NCBI RefSeq assembly: GCF_015711645.1
Contig: NZ_JABTEX010000004.1
Span: forward strand, 558,001 to 622,000
Length of the DNA stretch: 64,000 bases
DNA from: Planomonospora sp. ID82291
GTDB lineage: Bacteria > Actinomycetota > Actinomycetes > Streptosporangiales > Streptosporangiaceae
Direction of reading: 5' to 3'
Under the pieces are notes generated by a model that was given only the letters and a program-made list of their open reading frames with translations, had not been told where the DNA came from and did not search any database. The position numbers and the translations under genes were made by a program. This document shows, piece after piece, positions 17,562-25,937 of this stretch (the stretch's first letter is position 1; each line of letters starts with the position of its first letter).

Positions 17562-17878
17562 TATCTGTTGGTGCATGAAACGCCGACGGGGTGCGAGCGG
17601 CGGACTTCGGGGGAACGGGGCAGTCCGGCCGTGGTCCACGGGTGCGCGCAGGCGCCGAACGGTGCGCCGCCCCGGTCCGGCGGGCGTGGCATGTCGTCGG
17701 TCCGGGGAAGCGCCGCATCACCGCGCCGTCGAGGCGCGCCGCCGCGGCGTTCGGCTGCGGCGTTCGGCGGCGGCGTTCGGCTGCGGCGGGCCGTACCGCG
17801 GCCGTACAGGCCGGGCATCCGCCTTCATTGACTCGATCACGAGCTGTTGCTCGATGAGCGCAGACGAAAGGAACGACC

Positions 17879-19462
17879 ATGACCAGCGCCTTGGGGAAGG
17901 CCGGCACTCCGGCGACCAGGCGGCCCAGCCGCTGGCTGGCGCTGTCGGTACTCATCCTGGCCGTTCTGCTGGTGGCCGTCGACTCGACCGTCTTGGGTCT
18001 GGCGACGCCCTACATCAGTGAGGACCTGAATCCGTCGGGCACCCAGCTGCTGTGGATCGGGGACGTCTATTCCTTCGTCCTGGCCGGGCTCCTGGTGTCC
18101 ATGGGCAGCCTGGGGGACCGTGTCGGCCGCAAGCGCGTCCTGCTGCTGGGCGCGGCGGGCTTCGGCGCGATATCGGTGCTCACCGCCTACGCCTCGACGC
18201 CCGAGATGATGATCTTTGCGCGTGCGCTGCTCGGGGTGGCGGGCGCCACCCTCATGCCCGCGACGCTCGCCCTGATCCGCAACCTCTTCGATGATGCACG
18301 CGAACGCAGCGTCGCCATCGGCGTGTGGGGCGCCACCGCTTCGGCGGGGATGGCGGCCGGTCCGATGCTGGGCGGCCTGCTGCTGGAGCACTTCTGGTGG
18401 GGCTCGGTCTTCCTGATCAACCTGCCCGTGATGGCCGTGCTGATCGTCATAGGCGGCAAGCTGCTGCCCGAGTCCCGCAACCCCGCTCCGGGCCCGTGGG
18501 ACCTGACCGGAGTCGCCCTGTCCATGGCGGGGATGTTCGGCCTCGTGTACGCCCTGAAGGAGACCGCCGCGCACGGGTTCGGCCTGGCTCCGCTCGCCGC
18601 GGCCGTGCTGGGTACCGCAGCCCTGTACCTGTTCGTCGGCCGCCAGCGGACGCTCGCGGTTCCGCTGCTGGACATCGGGTTGTTCCGCCATCGGGGATTC
18701 AGCGGCGCGGTGCTGGCGGACATGCTGACCATCCTGGGACTGTCCGGCCTCGTCTTCTTCCTCTCGCAGTTCCTGCAGCTGGTTCAGGGACGGGGACCGT
18801 TCGAGGCCGGGCTCGCCGAGCTGCCCACCGCCGTGGGGGCGATCGCGGCCGGACTGGTCGCCGGACGCGCGGCGCGCCGTTTCTCGGTCCGCACCGTGGT
18901 CTGCGGCGGGCTCGCCGTCATCGGCCTGGCGCTCGCCCTGCTCACCGCGATCGACGAGTCCACCGGTTATCCGCTGCTGCTCACCGCCCTGCTGATGGTC
19001 GGCCTCGGCGCCGGGTGCTCCTTCACCGTGACCGCCGACGTCATCTTGTCCAGCGTTCCGAAGGAGCAGGCCGGGGCCGCGGCCGGGGTGTCCGAGACCG
19101 CCTACGAGCTGGGTGCCGCCCTCGGCATCGCACTGCTCGGCTCCATAGTGACGGGCACGTACCAGGGCTTCACCGGGCCGGCCGGAACGCCGGCCGCGGC
19201 GCACGAGTCCCTGAGCGGCGCAGTGGAAGCCGCCTCCCGCCTGCCTGCCGACACCGCTGCGGCTCTGCTGGAGGCCGCCCGCACGTCCTTCGTCGACGGC
19301 ATCGTCCTCGCCAGCGGCGCGGGTGCGGTGATCCTCCTGACCGCCGCCGTCGTGGCCTGGTTCCTGCTGCGGGGGCAGGAGCTCGATCAGCGGGACCGCG
19401 GTCGGCCGGGTCCGCCGCAGGTCCTCAGAGGGCGGCGACCGGCAGGTCGATCAGGTTCATGA
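17879..19462 (+). CDS. DHA2-family MFS exporter (14 TM)
   Basis: Membrane exporter of 527 residues, paralogue of the one at 3617-5149, with the same signatures: LLVAVDSTVLGLATP in helix 1, GDRVGRKR after helix 2 and GVWGATASAGMAAGPMLGG in helix 5. The start ATG has GAAAGGA 9 bases ahead. The C-terminal ~25 residues after the last helix are Arg/Gly/Pro-rich and read through the tail of the convergent TetR gene (38-base overlap), so the end may have been extended by loss of an earlier stop. Within the cluster it probably exports the pathway substrate, an intermediate or a toxic analogue. Confidence 0.88.
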   Translation: MTSALGKAGTPATRRPSRWLALSVLILAVLLVAVDSTVLGLATPYISEDLNPSGTQLLWIGDVYSFVLAGLLVSMGSLGDRVGRKRVLLLGAAGFGAISVLTAYASTPEMMIFARALLGVAGATLMPATLALIRNLFDDARERSVAIGVWGATASAGMAAGPMLGGLLLEHFWWGSVFLINLPVMAVLIVIGGKLLPESRNPAPGPWDLTGVALSMAGMFGLVYALKETAAHGFGLAPLAAAVLGTAALYLFVGRQRTLAVPLLDIGLFRHRGFSGAVLADMLTILGLSGLVFFLSQFLQLVQGRGPFEAGLAELPTAVGAIAAGLVAGRAARRFSVRTVVCGGLAVIGLALALLTAIDESTGYPLLLTALLMVGLGAGCSFTVTADVILSSVPKEQAGAAAGVSETAYELGAALGIALLGSIVTGTYQGFTGPAGTPAAAHESLSGAVEAASRLPADTAAALLEAARTSFVDGIVLASGAGAVILLTAAVVAWFLLRGQELDQRDRGRPGPPQVLRGRRPAGRSGS

Positions 19463-20012
19463 AGTGGTGCAGGGCCTCGATCTGGTGCTCGGGGGTCCAC
19501 AGTTCGGGATGCTCGACCGTGGAGAGCACGACTCCGCTGGTCCACACGCGGATCAGGTCGACGGTGGCGTCAAGCCGGTGCCGGCCGATGAAGTCCTGGA
19601 CGGCGGTCCGGATCAGCTCCCGCATCACCGGCTCGATGAGATCCAGATACTGCTGGATGAAGGGTTCGACGTCGCGGTGGCTGGCCAGGGCGACGCGGGC
19701 GCGTTCGATGGCCAGCGCTTCGTCATCGGTGGGCAGGAAGTACCGCACGGCGGCCTCCAGCCGATCGTGCGGATCCTCGATCGCCGCCAGTTCCTCCTGC
19801 GTTGAGCGGGCGTCGTCCAGCGTCTGCTCAAGCATCCTGACCAGCAGTGCTTCGCGGTTGGGGAAGTAGTGGGTGACCAGCGTGACCGACCCGCCGAGCC
19901 GGTCGCTGACCGCGCGCAGGGAGAAGTTGGCGAAACCACGCTCCCCGAGAACCCGGACCGCCGCGTTCACGATCTTCTCGCGCCGCTCGTCGTGATCGAC
20001 CTGGATCGGCAC
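19425..20012 (-). CDS. TetR family regulator, probable master of the amide/amine cluster
   Basis: TetR-type protein of 195 residues; HTH region NFSLRAVSDRLGGSVTLVTHYFPNREALLVRML near residues 25-60. The frame is open to a TTG at 20042, but AGGAGG at 20018-20023 correctly positions a GTG at 20012. The longer start would place the operator-like palindrome (20038-20053) across the start codon, while the chosen start leaves it in the promoter, consistent with autoregulation. The same motif recurs before every operon from 15.7 to 29.2 kb, so this is the natural candidate regulator. It converges on and overlaps the MFS gene by 38 bases. Confidence 0.86.
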   Translation of the reverse strand: MPIQVDHDERREKIVNAAVRVLGERGFANFSLRAVSDRLGGSVTLVTHYFPNREALLVRMLEQTLDDARSTQEELAAIEDPHDRLEAAVRYFLPTDDEALAIERARVALASHRDVEPFIQQYLDLIEPVMRELIRTAVQDFIGRHRLDATVDLIRVWTSGVVLSTVEHPELWTPEHQIEALHHFMNLIDLPVAAL

Positions 20013-20037
20013 CGGCACCTCCTGGCGAATTTTTTTG

Positions 20038-20053
20038 TACAACGGTAATTACA
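20038..20053. promoter_or_regulatory. cluster operator site C (tetR promoter)
   Basis: TACAACGGTAATTACA; on the reverse strand TGTAATTACCGTTGTA, matching TRTAAYG-NN-CRTTAYA with one mismatch per arm. It lies 25 bases before the TetR GTG, in a short AT-rich stretch. Confidence 0.55.
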
Positions 20054-20131
20054 TTCTAGGGGATCGGGGATCCCGGGCCCGCCCGTCCCGGGACGGGCGG
20101 CTCCGTCGCCGCCCGCCCCGGGGCCGGCGGG

Positions 20132-21712
20132 TCAGAGCCGGGTGTCGATGACGCCCTCGTGCAGGGGGTTCGGCTCCTCCTTGAGCGCCGCCTTGTGGAT
20201 CTTGCCGCTGGCGGTGTAGGGCAGCTCGGTGCGGAACTCCACGTACCGGGGCACCTTGAACGGCGCCAGCCCTTCCCGGGCCCAGGCGACGACCTGATCG
20301 GCGGTGAGGTCGGCGCCGCCTTCGGGCACGATGATGACCTTGACCTCTTCCTCGCGGTCGGGGTCGGGGACGGGGACGGCGGCGATGTCGTCGACGCCGG
20401 GCATCGTGCCGATGTGGAGTTCGAGTTCGGCGGCGGAGATGTTCTCGCCGCTGCGGCGGATCATGTCGCGCAGGCGGCCGATGTAGAAGTGCTGGCCGTC
20501 GGCGTCCTTGACGGCGATGTCGCCGGTGCGGAACCAGCCGCCGGGCAGGAACAGCTCGGCATTGGCCTCGGGGCGGTTGTGGTAGCCCAGCATCATGCCG
20601 GGTCCGCGGAAGCACAGCTCTCCTGCGGTGCCCGGGGGGACCTCTTCGAAGCGCTCATCGACGATCTTGGATTCGCGGTTGGGGAAGCAGAAGCCCATCG
20701 AGCCGTTGCCCGCCAGATCGTCGCGCTCGAAGGGTACGGCGGTGCCCGAGCCGATCTCGGTGCTGGCATAGCATTCGCGGGCCTTGATCCCGAAACGCTC
20801 CTCGATCGGCGCATACGCCTCGCCGGGCATCCCGGCCACGGGCGCGCGGGTGAGGGCGAGGTCCTTGTCTCGGGGGTCTTCGGGGAACAGCAGGAGGTCT
20901 TCGTCGATCCAGGCGAAGTCGATGCGGTAGTCGTGCAGCCAGTTCATGAATTTGCGGCGGCTCAGGCCTGGAGTGATGTAGAGGGCTCCGCCCTTGAACA
21001 GGGCGACCATCAGGTACGCCTGGTTCTGCATGTAGTAGAAGGGGTGGTCGGCCAGCAGCCGGACGGAGTCCGGGTTGAGCGTGGCGCCGAAGATGCCCAT
21101 CTCCATCCAGTACTCGTGCGTCAGCAGGCAGCCCTTCGGCAGCCCGGTGGTGCCCGAGGTGAACTGGATGTTGGCGATGTCGAGCGGGTCGAGGTCGGTG
21201 CGGCGGGGTGTCGCGGGCGTCTGCAGGAGATCGTCGAAGCTGAGGGCGGCCAGGTCGCCGGCACCGATCGAGACGACGTGGTCCAGGTCGACCGGGCCGA
21301 TACGGCCGTCGTCGGCGGTGGCTTCGAGGAGGTCGCCCGTGCCGATCAGCCAGGTCGCCCCGGCATCGCCGAGCACGAAGTCGATCTCCCGGGCGGTGTA
21401 CTTGGGGTTGAGCGGCACGATCGCGGCGCCGGCCTCGACGATCGCCAGCCAGGCGATGGGGAACTCGAGCTGGTTGCGGACGATCACGCCGACCTTGTCG
21501 CCGGGGCGGACGCCTGCCGTCTCCAGGCCGGAGCGGACGGCGGCGGTCACGGTCCGCACCTGGCTCCAGGTCAGGGAGCGCTTCTCCCCTTCGATCTCGT
21601 GAAGGGCCGGCCGGTCCGGCCAGGCCTGGGCGGCGGCGTCCAGGGCGTCGGGGATGGTCTTGCCCCGCAGTGCCTGCTGGTGCGGGGTCAGAGTGGCGAC
21701 GATCTGCGTCAT
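20132..21712 (-). CDS. AMP-dependent acyl-CoA ligase
   Basis: Adenylate-forming enzyme of 526 residues that would activate a carboxylic acid to its CoA thioester with ATP. Signatures in order: FTSGTTGLPKG (P-loop A3, about 175), YASTEIGSG (A5), GWFRTGDI (A7), IGRLRDMIRRSGENIS (hinge A8) and YTASGKIHK with the catalytic lysine of A10 near the C-terminus. The acid substrate cannot be read; medium-chain, cyclic and crotonobetaine-type ligases all look similar. It follows the hotdog gene by 28 bases in one operon, and acid released by the cluster amidase would be a logical substrate. Confidence 0.9.
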   Translation of the reverse strand: MTQIVATLTPHQQALRGKTIPDALDAAAQAWPDRPALHEIEGEKRSLTWSQVRTVTAAVRSGLETAGVRPGDKVGVIVRNQLEFPIAWLAIVEAGAAIVPLNPKYTAREIDFVLGDAGATWLIGTGDLLEATADDGRIGPVDLDHVVSIGAGDLAALSFDDLLQTPATPRRTDLDPLDIANIQFTSGTTGLPKGCLLTHEYWMEMGIFGATLNPDSVRLLADHPFYYMQNQAYLMVALFKGGALYITPGLSRRKFMNWLHDYRIDFAWIDEDLLLFPEDPRDKDLALTRAPVAGMPGEAYAPIEERFGIKARECYASTEIGSGTAVPFERDDLAGNGSMGFCFPNRESKIVDERFEEVPPGTAGELCFRGPGMMLGYHNRPEANAELFLPGGWFRTGDIAVKDADGQHFYIGRLRDMIRRSGENISAAELELHIGTMPGVDDIAAVPVPDPDREEEVKVIIVPEGGADLTADQVVAWAREGLAPFKVPRYVEFRTELPYTASGKIHKAALKEEPNPLHEGVIDTRL

Positions 21713-21740
21713 GGGTGGGTGCGTCCTCAGGTGTCGGAGG

Positions 21741-22262
21741 TCAGGAGGTGGGCCGGCCGGCCGGGCCGGAGGCGATGTCGGTGACCCACAGGGCGCGCTG
21801 TGTGGCGACGAAGGCGGGCCTGTCGCGGCCTTCGACCTGGGCGATGAGGTCGGCGACGACCAGGTGCCCCTGGGCGCCGCGGTCGATGACCTCGCTGATG
21901 GTCCCGGTGATACGGAACCGGTCGGTGAGGCGGACCACCGACACGAACCGGACCCGGTCCAGCCCGTAGTTCCACGGCACGCACCTGAAGTCCGCCCTCA
22001 GCACGTGGTTGAGCAGGAAGTCGATCATTCCCAGGAGGTGGAAGCCCTCGACGAGGCCGTCGCCGTAGCCCTCGCCCTCCTCCTCCTCGTACGGGTGGGG
22101 GTAGCCGTCGAGGTAGGTGGCGTACTCGAACTGCTCCGAGCGGTCACGGTCGACCGAGAACCAGGGCGTGGTGAACGAGCGGCCGACGATCCCCGGCAGG
22201 TCGGCGGGTGTCGCGACGTGGACCGTCACGACCTCCGAGGTATCGGTGAGATCAACACCCAT
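21741..22262 (-). CDS. MaoC-like hotdog-fold protein
   Basis: Protein of 173 residues with the pattern of a MaoC/NodN-type hotdog: a helix around GLVEGFHLLGMIDFLLNHV, then the strand VPWNYGLDRVRFVSVVRLTDRFRITGTISEV and a terminal strand ending FVATQRALWV. MaoC proteins hydrate enoyl-CoA esters; the D-x4-H catalytic signature is not clear here, so a thioesterase or binding role remains possible. An acidic run (EEEEGEG) sits in the N-terminal third. It is first in an operon with the acyl-CoA ligase, and an AT-rich operator lies 20 bases before its ATG. Confidence 0.68.
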   Translation of the reverse strand: MGVDLTDTSEVVTVHVATPADLPGIVGRSFTTPWFSVDRDRSEQFEYATYLDGYPHPYEEEEGEGYGDGLVEGFHLLGMIDFLLNHVLRADFRCVPWNYGLDRVRFVSVVRLTDRFRITGTISEVIDRGAQGHLVVADLIAQVEGRDRPAFVATQRALWVTDIASGPAGRPTS

Positions 22263-22280
22263 AATATAATCCTTTCGTTG

Positions 22281-22296
22281 TATAACGTATTATATA
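22281..22296. promoter_or_regulatory. cluster operator site D (half-site)
   Basis: A very AT-rich island holds the perfect half-site TATAACG (22281-22287) followed by a degenerate second arm, and CGTTGTA (22276-22282) overlaps it in the opposite sense. It directly precedes the hotdog-ligase operon. Confidence 0.4.
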
Positions 22297-22340
22297 TTTA
22301 AAGATTGCGGTGGCACCCGGCAGGCCTGTTGCCGAGGGGG

Positions 22341-23132
22341 TCAGGCCGGGCGCCGCCGCGGCCGCCAGCCCGGCCGGGGGACCGCGTCCACCAGAGCCCG
22401 GGTGTAACCCTGCCGGGGGGCGTCGAGGACGTCGGCGGTGGGGCCGCTCTCGATGAGGCGTCCGTTGCGCAGGACGATGCAAGTGTCGCTGACCTGCCGG
22501 ACGACGCCGAGGTCGTGAGATACGAACAGGTAGCTGATGCGGGTGCGCTCGCGGATGTCGGCCAGCAGGTTGAGGACCTGGGCCTGGACGCTGACGTCGA
22601 GTGCGGAGACGGCCTCGTCCAGGATCAGCAGCGCCGGGTTCAGCGCGAGGGCGCGGGCGATCGCGACGCGCTGGCGCTGGCCGCCGGACAGGGAGGCGGG
22701 ATACCGGCCGGCGTGCCGGTCGTCCAGGCCGACGGACTCCAGCAGCTCGCTCACCCGGGTCCTGCGGTCGGCTCTGCGGCGCATTCCGTGGATCTTCAGC
22801 AGTTCGTGCAGGCCCGCTCCGACGGCCTGGCGCGGGTCGAGTGAGCCGTAGGGGTCCTGGAAGACCATCTGCACGCCGTGCCGGGTCTTGCCGCCGGCCC
22901 GCCCGTCGGTGACGACGACGGTGCCGGAGGTCGCGCTCTCCAGGCCCGCCACGATCCGGGCCGCGGTGGTCTTGCCGGAGCCGGACTCACCGACCACGGC
23001 CAGGCAGGAGCCGCGTTCGATGGAGAAGCCGATGCCGCGCAGGGCTTCGCGGGGGCCGCCGTTGCGGCTGTGGAAGGTCTTGCGCAGTCCCCGGACGTCC
23101 AGAACGAGGTCGCGGTGAGCGGGGATGGTCAT
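22341..23132 (-). CDS. Opp/Dpp ABC transporter ATPase (DppF type)
   Basis: ATPase subunit of 263 residues with Walker A GESGSGKTT near 55, Q-loop VFQDPYGSLDPR, signature LSGGQRQRVAIARAL, Walker B LLILDEAVSALD and H-loop VSHDLG, all intact. The frame extends further upstream, but the ATG at 23132 overlaps the preceding ATPase stop by four bases (ATGA), which fixes the start. It is the last gene of a five-gene importer operon running leftwards from 27580 and works as a heterodimer with the next ATPase. Confidence 0.93.
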   Translation of the reverse strand: MTIPAHRDLVLDVRGLRKTFHSRNGGPREALRGIGFSIERGSCLAVVGESGSGKTTAARIVAGLESATSGTVVVTDGRAGGKTRHGVQMVFQDPYGSLDPRQAVGAGLHELLKIHGMRRRADRRTRVSELLESVGLDDRHAGRYPASLSGGQRQRVAIARALALNPALLILDEAVSALDVSVQAQVLNLLADIRERTRISYLFVSHDLGVVRQVSDTCIVLRNGRLIESGPTADVLDAPRQGYTRALVDAVPRPGWRPRRRPA

Positions 23133-24121
23133 GAGGCGCGCTCCTCCAGCCGGTCCGCGATCTCCTCGACGCGGTGGCAGGCCACCGTGCGTCCCTCGAT
23201 GGACCGGTCGTGCGGCCGCTCGGCGCGGCACCGCTCGACGGCGAAGGGGCAGCGGGGCGCAAAAGAGCAGCCCGTACCCGCCTCATGGGCCGCGACGGGT
23301 CGTCCGGGGATGGCGGTCAGCCGCTTGACCTCCGCGGTGGACGGGCGGCACTGCAGCAGACCGGCGGTGTAGGGATGCAGAGGTCGGGCGGAGATCTCCG
23401 CCGAGGGCCCGGTCTCGACGATCGAACCGGCGTACATGACCGCCAGACGGTCGGTGACGGCGGCCGCCAGATCCAGGTCGTGGGTGACGAACAGCATCGA
23501 CACCTGCCGCTCGCGGATCTGCTCCAGCAGGATCGCCATGACGTCGGACTGGACCGTCACGTCCAGGGCCGTCGTGGGCTCGTCGGCGAAGATCAGCCGC
23601 GGAGAGGGGAGCAGCGCCGCGACGATCATGACGCGCTGGAGCAGACCGCCCGACAGCTGGTGCGGGTACTGGTGGAGGCGCCGGGCGGCGTCGGTGATGC
23701 CGACGTCCGCCATCAGGGCGCAGGCCCGTTCGGTCGCCTCGGCCCGGTTCATCTGGCCGGTGTGCACGACGCCTTCGGTGAGGAACGCGCCGACGGTGCG
23801 GGTCGGGTTGATGTGCGCACGGGGGTCCTGGTGGATCAGTGCCACTTCGCGGGACCGGTAGCGGGCCAGCTCGCGCCGGCCGAGTGTGAGGACATCACCG
23901 CCGTCGAACGCGATGCGTCCCTCGGCGCGGGTGCCGCGCGGCAGCAGCCGCATCGCGGCTTTGATCGACACCGACTTGCCCGAGCCGGACTCGCCGACCA
24001 GGCCGACCGACTGACCTGACCGGACGCTCAGCGACACCTCCCGCACCAGGGTCCGCTCGCCGCCCCGATGGCGGAGGCGGACGTGCAGATCCTGTATGCG
24101 GAACAGCGGTGCGGGCGTCAT
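23129..24121 (-). CDS. Opp/Dpp ABC transporter ATPase (DppD type)
   Basis: ATPase of 330 residues: Walker A GESGSGKSV near 45, signature LSGGLLQRV, Walker B LIFADEPTTALD, H-loop VTHDLD. After the core it has the oligopeptide-ABC C-terminal extension with the Cys motif (GTGCSFAPRCPFAVERC...VACH) that may bind a 4Fe-4S cluster in this family. The ATG at 24121 overlaps the permease stop by four bases, so the much longer upstream frame is a shadow. Confidence 0.93.
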   Translation of the reverse strand: MTPAPLFRIQDLHVRLRHRGGERTLVREVSLSVRSGQSVGLVGESGSGKSVSIKAAMRLLPRGTRAEGRIAFDGGDVLTLGRRELARYRSREVALIHQDPRAHINPTRTVGAFLTEGVVHTGQMNRAEATERACALMADVGITDAARRLHQYPHQLSGGLLQRVMIVAALLPSPRLIFADEPTTALDVTVQSDVMAILLEQIRERQVSMLFVTHDLDLAAAVTDRLAVMYAGSIVETGPSAEISARPLHPYTAGLLQCRPSTAEVKRLTAIPGRPVAAHEAGTGCSFAPRCPFAVERCRAERPHDRSIEGRTVACHRVEEIADRLEERAS

Positions 24122-24975
24122 CGGCGGCCTCCGGATCGGGACGAGAGCTGGGCTCCCAGGACGTTGAACGCGACGACCGTGACGACGATCAGGGTTCCGG
24201 CCGAAAGGCTCTGCTGGAGGGCTCCGTCCAGCAGTTCCGAGCGCCCTTCGGAGACCATGACGCCCCACTCGGCGGCCGGCGGCTGGATGCCCAGACCGAG
24301 GAAGGAGACCGCCGCGAAGTCGGCCAGCGCGGAGCCGAAGCCGTAGGTGCCCTGAGCGGTGACGATCGGCAGGACATTGGGCACCAGATGCCGCAGGCAG
24401 ATCCGCCACGACGACATGCCCGCCAGCTGAAGGCTCTCCACATAGCCGCGGTGGCGCTCGCGCACCGCGACGCTGCGCACGACCCGCGCCATGTAGGGCA
24501 GGTAGACCACGCCGAGAGCCAGGACCGGCGCCCAGAACCCGGAGCCGAACACGGCCGAGGACAGCACCGCGACCAGGACGCCGGGTACGGAGAACATGAC
24601 GTTGAGCAACCGGTTGACCATGCGGTCGACCCGGCCTCCATGCCACGCACTGAAGATCGCGAGCGCGGTGCCGAGGATCGTGCTGATCAGCATGATCACG
24701 GCAGGGCCGGCGAAGCTGAGCCGGGCTCCGGCCAGGGCGCGGGAGAGGATGTCGCGGCCGAGGGAGTCGGTGCCCAGCAGGTGCCGGGCACCGGGTCCCT
24801 GGTGTGCGGCCAGCACATCGGTGGCGTCGGGGTCGTACGGCGCGATCCACGGGCCGATGACCGCGATCAGCGTCAAACCGCCGGCGACCAGCGTCGAGGC
24901 GATCAGGGCGGGCCGGCCCAGGGACGCGAATCTGCGCCGGGTGAGCTCCCCGGCGGTTCCCAAGGTGACCGCCAT
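24118..24975 (-). CDS. Opp/Dpp ABC transporter permease (DppC type)
   Basis: Inner-membrane permease of 285 residues. It has the N-terminal TM, the HLLGTDSLGRDILSR box diagnostic of DppC-type permeases, five more helices and the EAA-like coupling loop near ESLQLAGMSSWRICLRHLVPN. The ATG at 24975 overlaps the DppB stop by one base. It pairs with the upstream permease to form the channel. Confidence 0.93.
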   Translation of the reverse strand: MAVTLGTAGELTRRRFASLGRPALIASTLVAGGLTLIAVIGPWIAPYDPDATDVLAAHQGPGARHLLGTDSLGRDILSRALAGARLSFAGPAVIMLISTILGTALAIFSAWHGGRVDRMVNRLLNVMFSVPGVLVAVLSSAVFGSGFWAPVLALGVVYLPYMARVVRSVAVRERHRGYVESLQLAGMSSWRICLRHLVPNVLPIVTAQGTYGFGSALADFAAVSFLGLGIQPPAAEWGVMVSEGRSELLDGALQQSLSAGTLIVVTVVAFNVLGAQLSSRSGGRR

Positions 24976-25937
24976 CAGGAGGTGGCCCTTTCTCGCGGGT
25001 CCAGGGCGACCTGGAGCAGGTCGATGAGCGTGGTGACCACCACGAACGCGACCACGATGATGAGGCTGACCGCGGTGACGACCGGATGGTCCTTGCTGGA
25101 GATGCTGCGGATGAGCAGGGCTCCGACACCGTCGACGGCGAACATCTGCTCCACCACCACCGTTCCGGCGACCAACCCGGCCACCGCCAGGCCCGAGGCC
25201 GTCAGGACCGGGACGGCGGCGTTGCGCAAGGTGTGATGACGCAGCACGACGCCCGCGGGAACACCGCGGCCGCGCGCGGTCATGACGTACTCCTTCTCCG
25301 ACTCCTCCGCGACCGCGGCCGCCGTCAGCTGGGACACATATGCCCCGTAGCCGATCGACAGGGCGACCGCGGGAAGGGTCAGGTGCCACACCCGGTCCAA
25401 CAGGCCGTGGCCACTGCCGTAGGTGGGAAACCAGCCGAGGTCGACCGCGAAGACGCCGATGAGCGCGTTGGCGGCCACGAAGCCCGGCACCGCGATCCCC
25501 AGTCCCACCAGGGCGGACACGACGGCGCGGCCTCGCCGCGACAGGCCGCCGACCACGCCGAGCCCGATCCCGACCACGACCACGAGCAGCGCTGCCATGC
25601 CGACCAGCAGGAACGTGGTGGCCAGGCGCGGCCCGACGAGGTCGGTGACCTCTTGGCGAGAGGTCAGCGAGATGCCGAAGTCGCCGTGGAGCGCTTCGGT
25701 CAGCCAGTGCCGGTACCGCTCCAGCAGCGGGTCGTCCAGGCCGAGCCGCCGGCGCATGTTCGCGCGGGCCTCGTCGGTGGCCTTGGCGCCCAGGAGCTGG
25801 GAGACGGGATCGCCCGGGGCCGCCGCAAGCCCGGCGAAGATGACGAACGACGCGGTCAGGACCGTCGCGCCGGCCCCGGCGACCGTCGCGGCGATCTTGC
25901 GCGCCGCCGCACCGCGCGGCGTATGGTCCCGCTTCAC
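24975..25937 (-). CDS. Opp/Dpp ABC transporter permease (DppB type)
   Basis: Permease of 320 residues with an N-terminal TM, a periplasmic loop with PGDPVSQLLG and a RLGLDDPLLERYRHWL segment typical of DppB, five further helices, and the EAA loop around TARGRGVPAGVVLRHHTLRNA. The start is a GTG overlapping the binding-protein stop (GTGA), which supports the choice. Confidence 0.93.
   Translation of the reverse strand: MKRDHTPRGAAARKIAATVAGAGATVLTASFVIFAGLAAAPGDPVSQLLGAKATDEARANMRRRLGLDDPLLERYRHWLTEALHGDFGISLTSRQEVTDLVGPRLATTFLLVGMAALLVVVVGIGLGVVGGLSRRGRAVVSALVGLGIAVPGFVAANALIGVFAVDLGWFPTYGSGHGLLDRVWHLTLPAVALSIGYGAYVSQLTAAAVAEESEKEYVMTARGRGVPAGVVLRHHTLRNAAVPVLTASGLAVAGLVAGTVVVEQMFAVDGVGALLIRSISSKDHPVVTAVSLIIVVAFVVVTTLIDLLQVALDPRERATS

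Larger units (their letters stand above)
17134..17878. other. long divergent promoter region with two operator copies
   Basis: This 745-base gap separates the leftward oxidase and rightward MFS genes. It has two AT-rich islands (17350-17400 and 17540-17580), each holding one operator-like palindrome. A short direct repeat built on GCGGCGTTCGGC runs from about 17745 to 17790. Overlapping frames in several phases are open only because of the GC bias; none has a ribosome site or domain. Confidence 0.5.

Noticed and set aside
17325-17831. Overlapping small frames in the oxidase-MFS gap
   Set aside because: Several frames open in both directions, none with ribosome site or recognisable product; they cross the AT-rich operator islands.
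20013-20042. TTG start for the cluster TetR gene
   Set aside because: AGGAGG points to the GTG at 20012, and the longer start would put the operator on the start codon.
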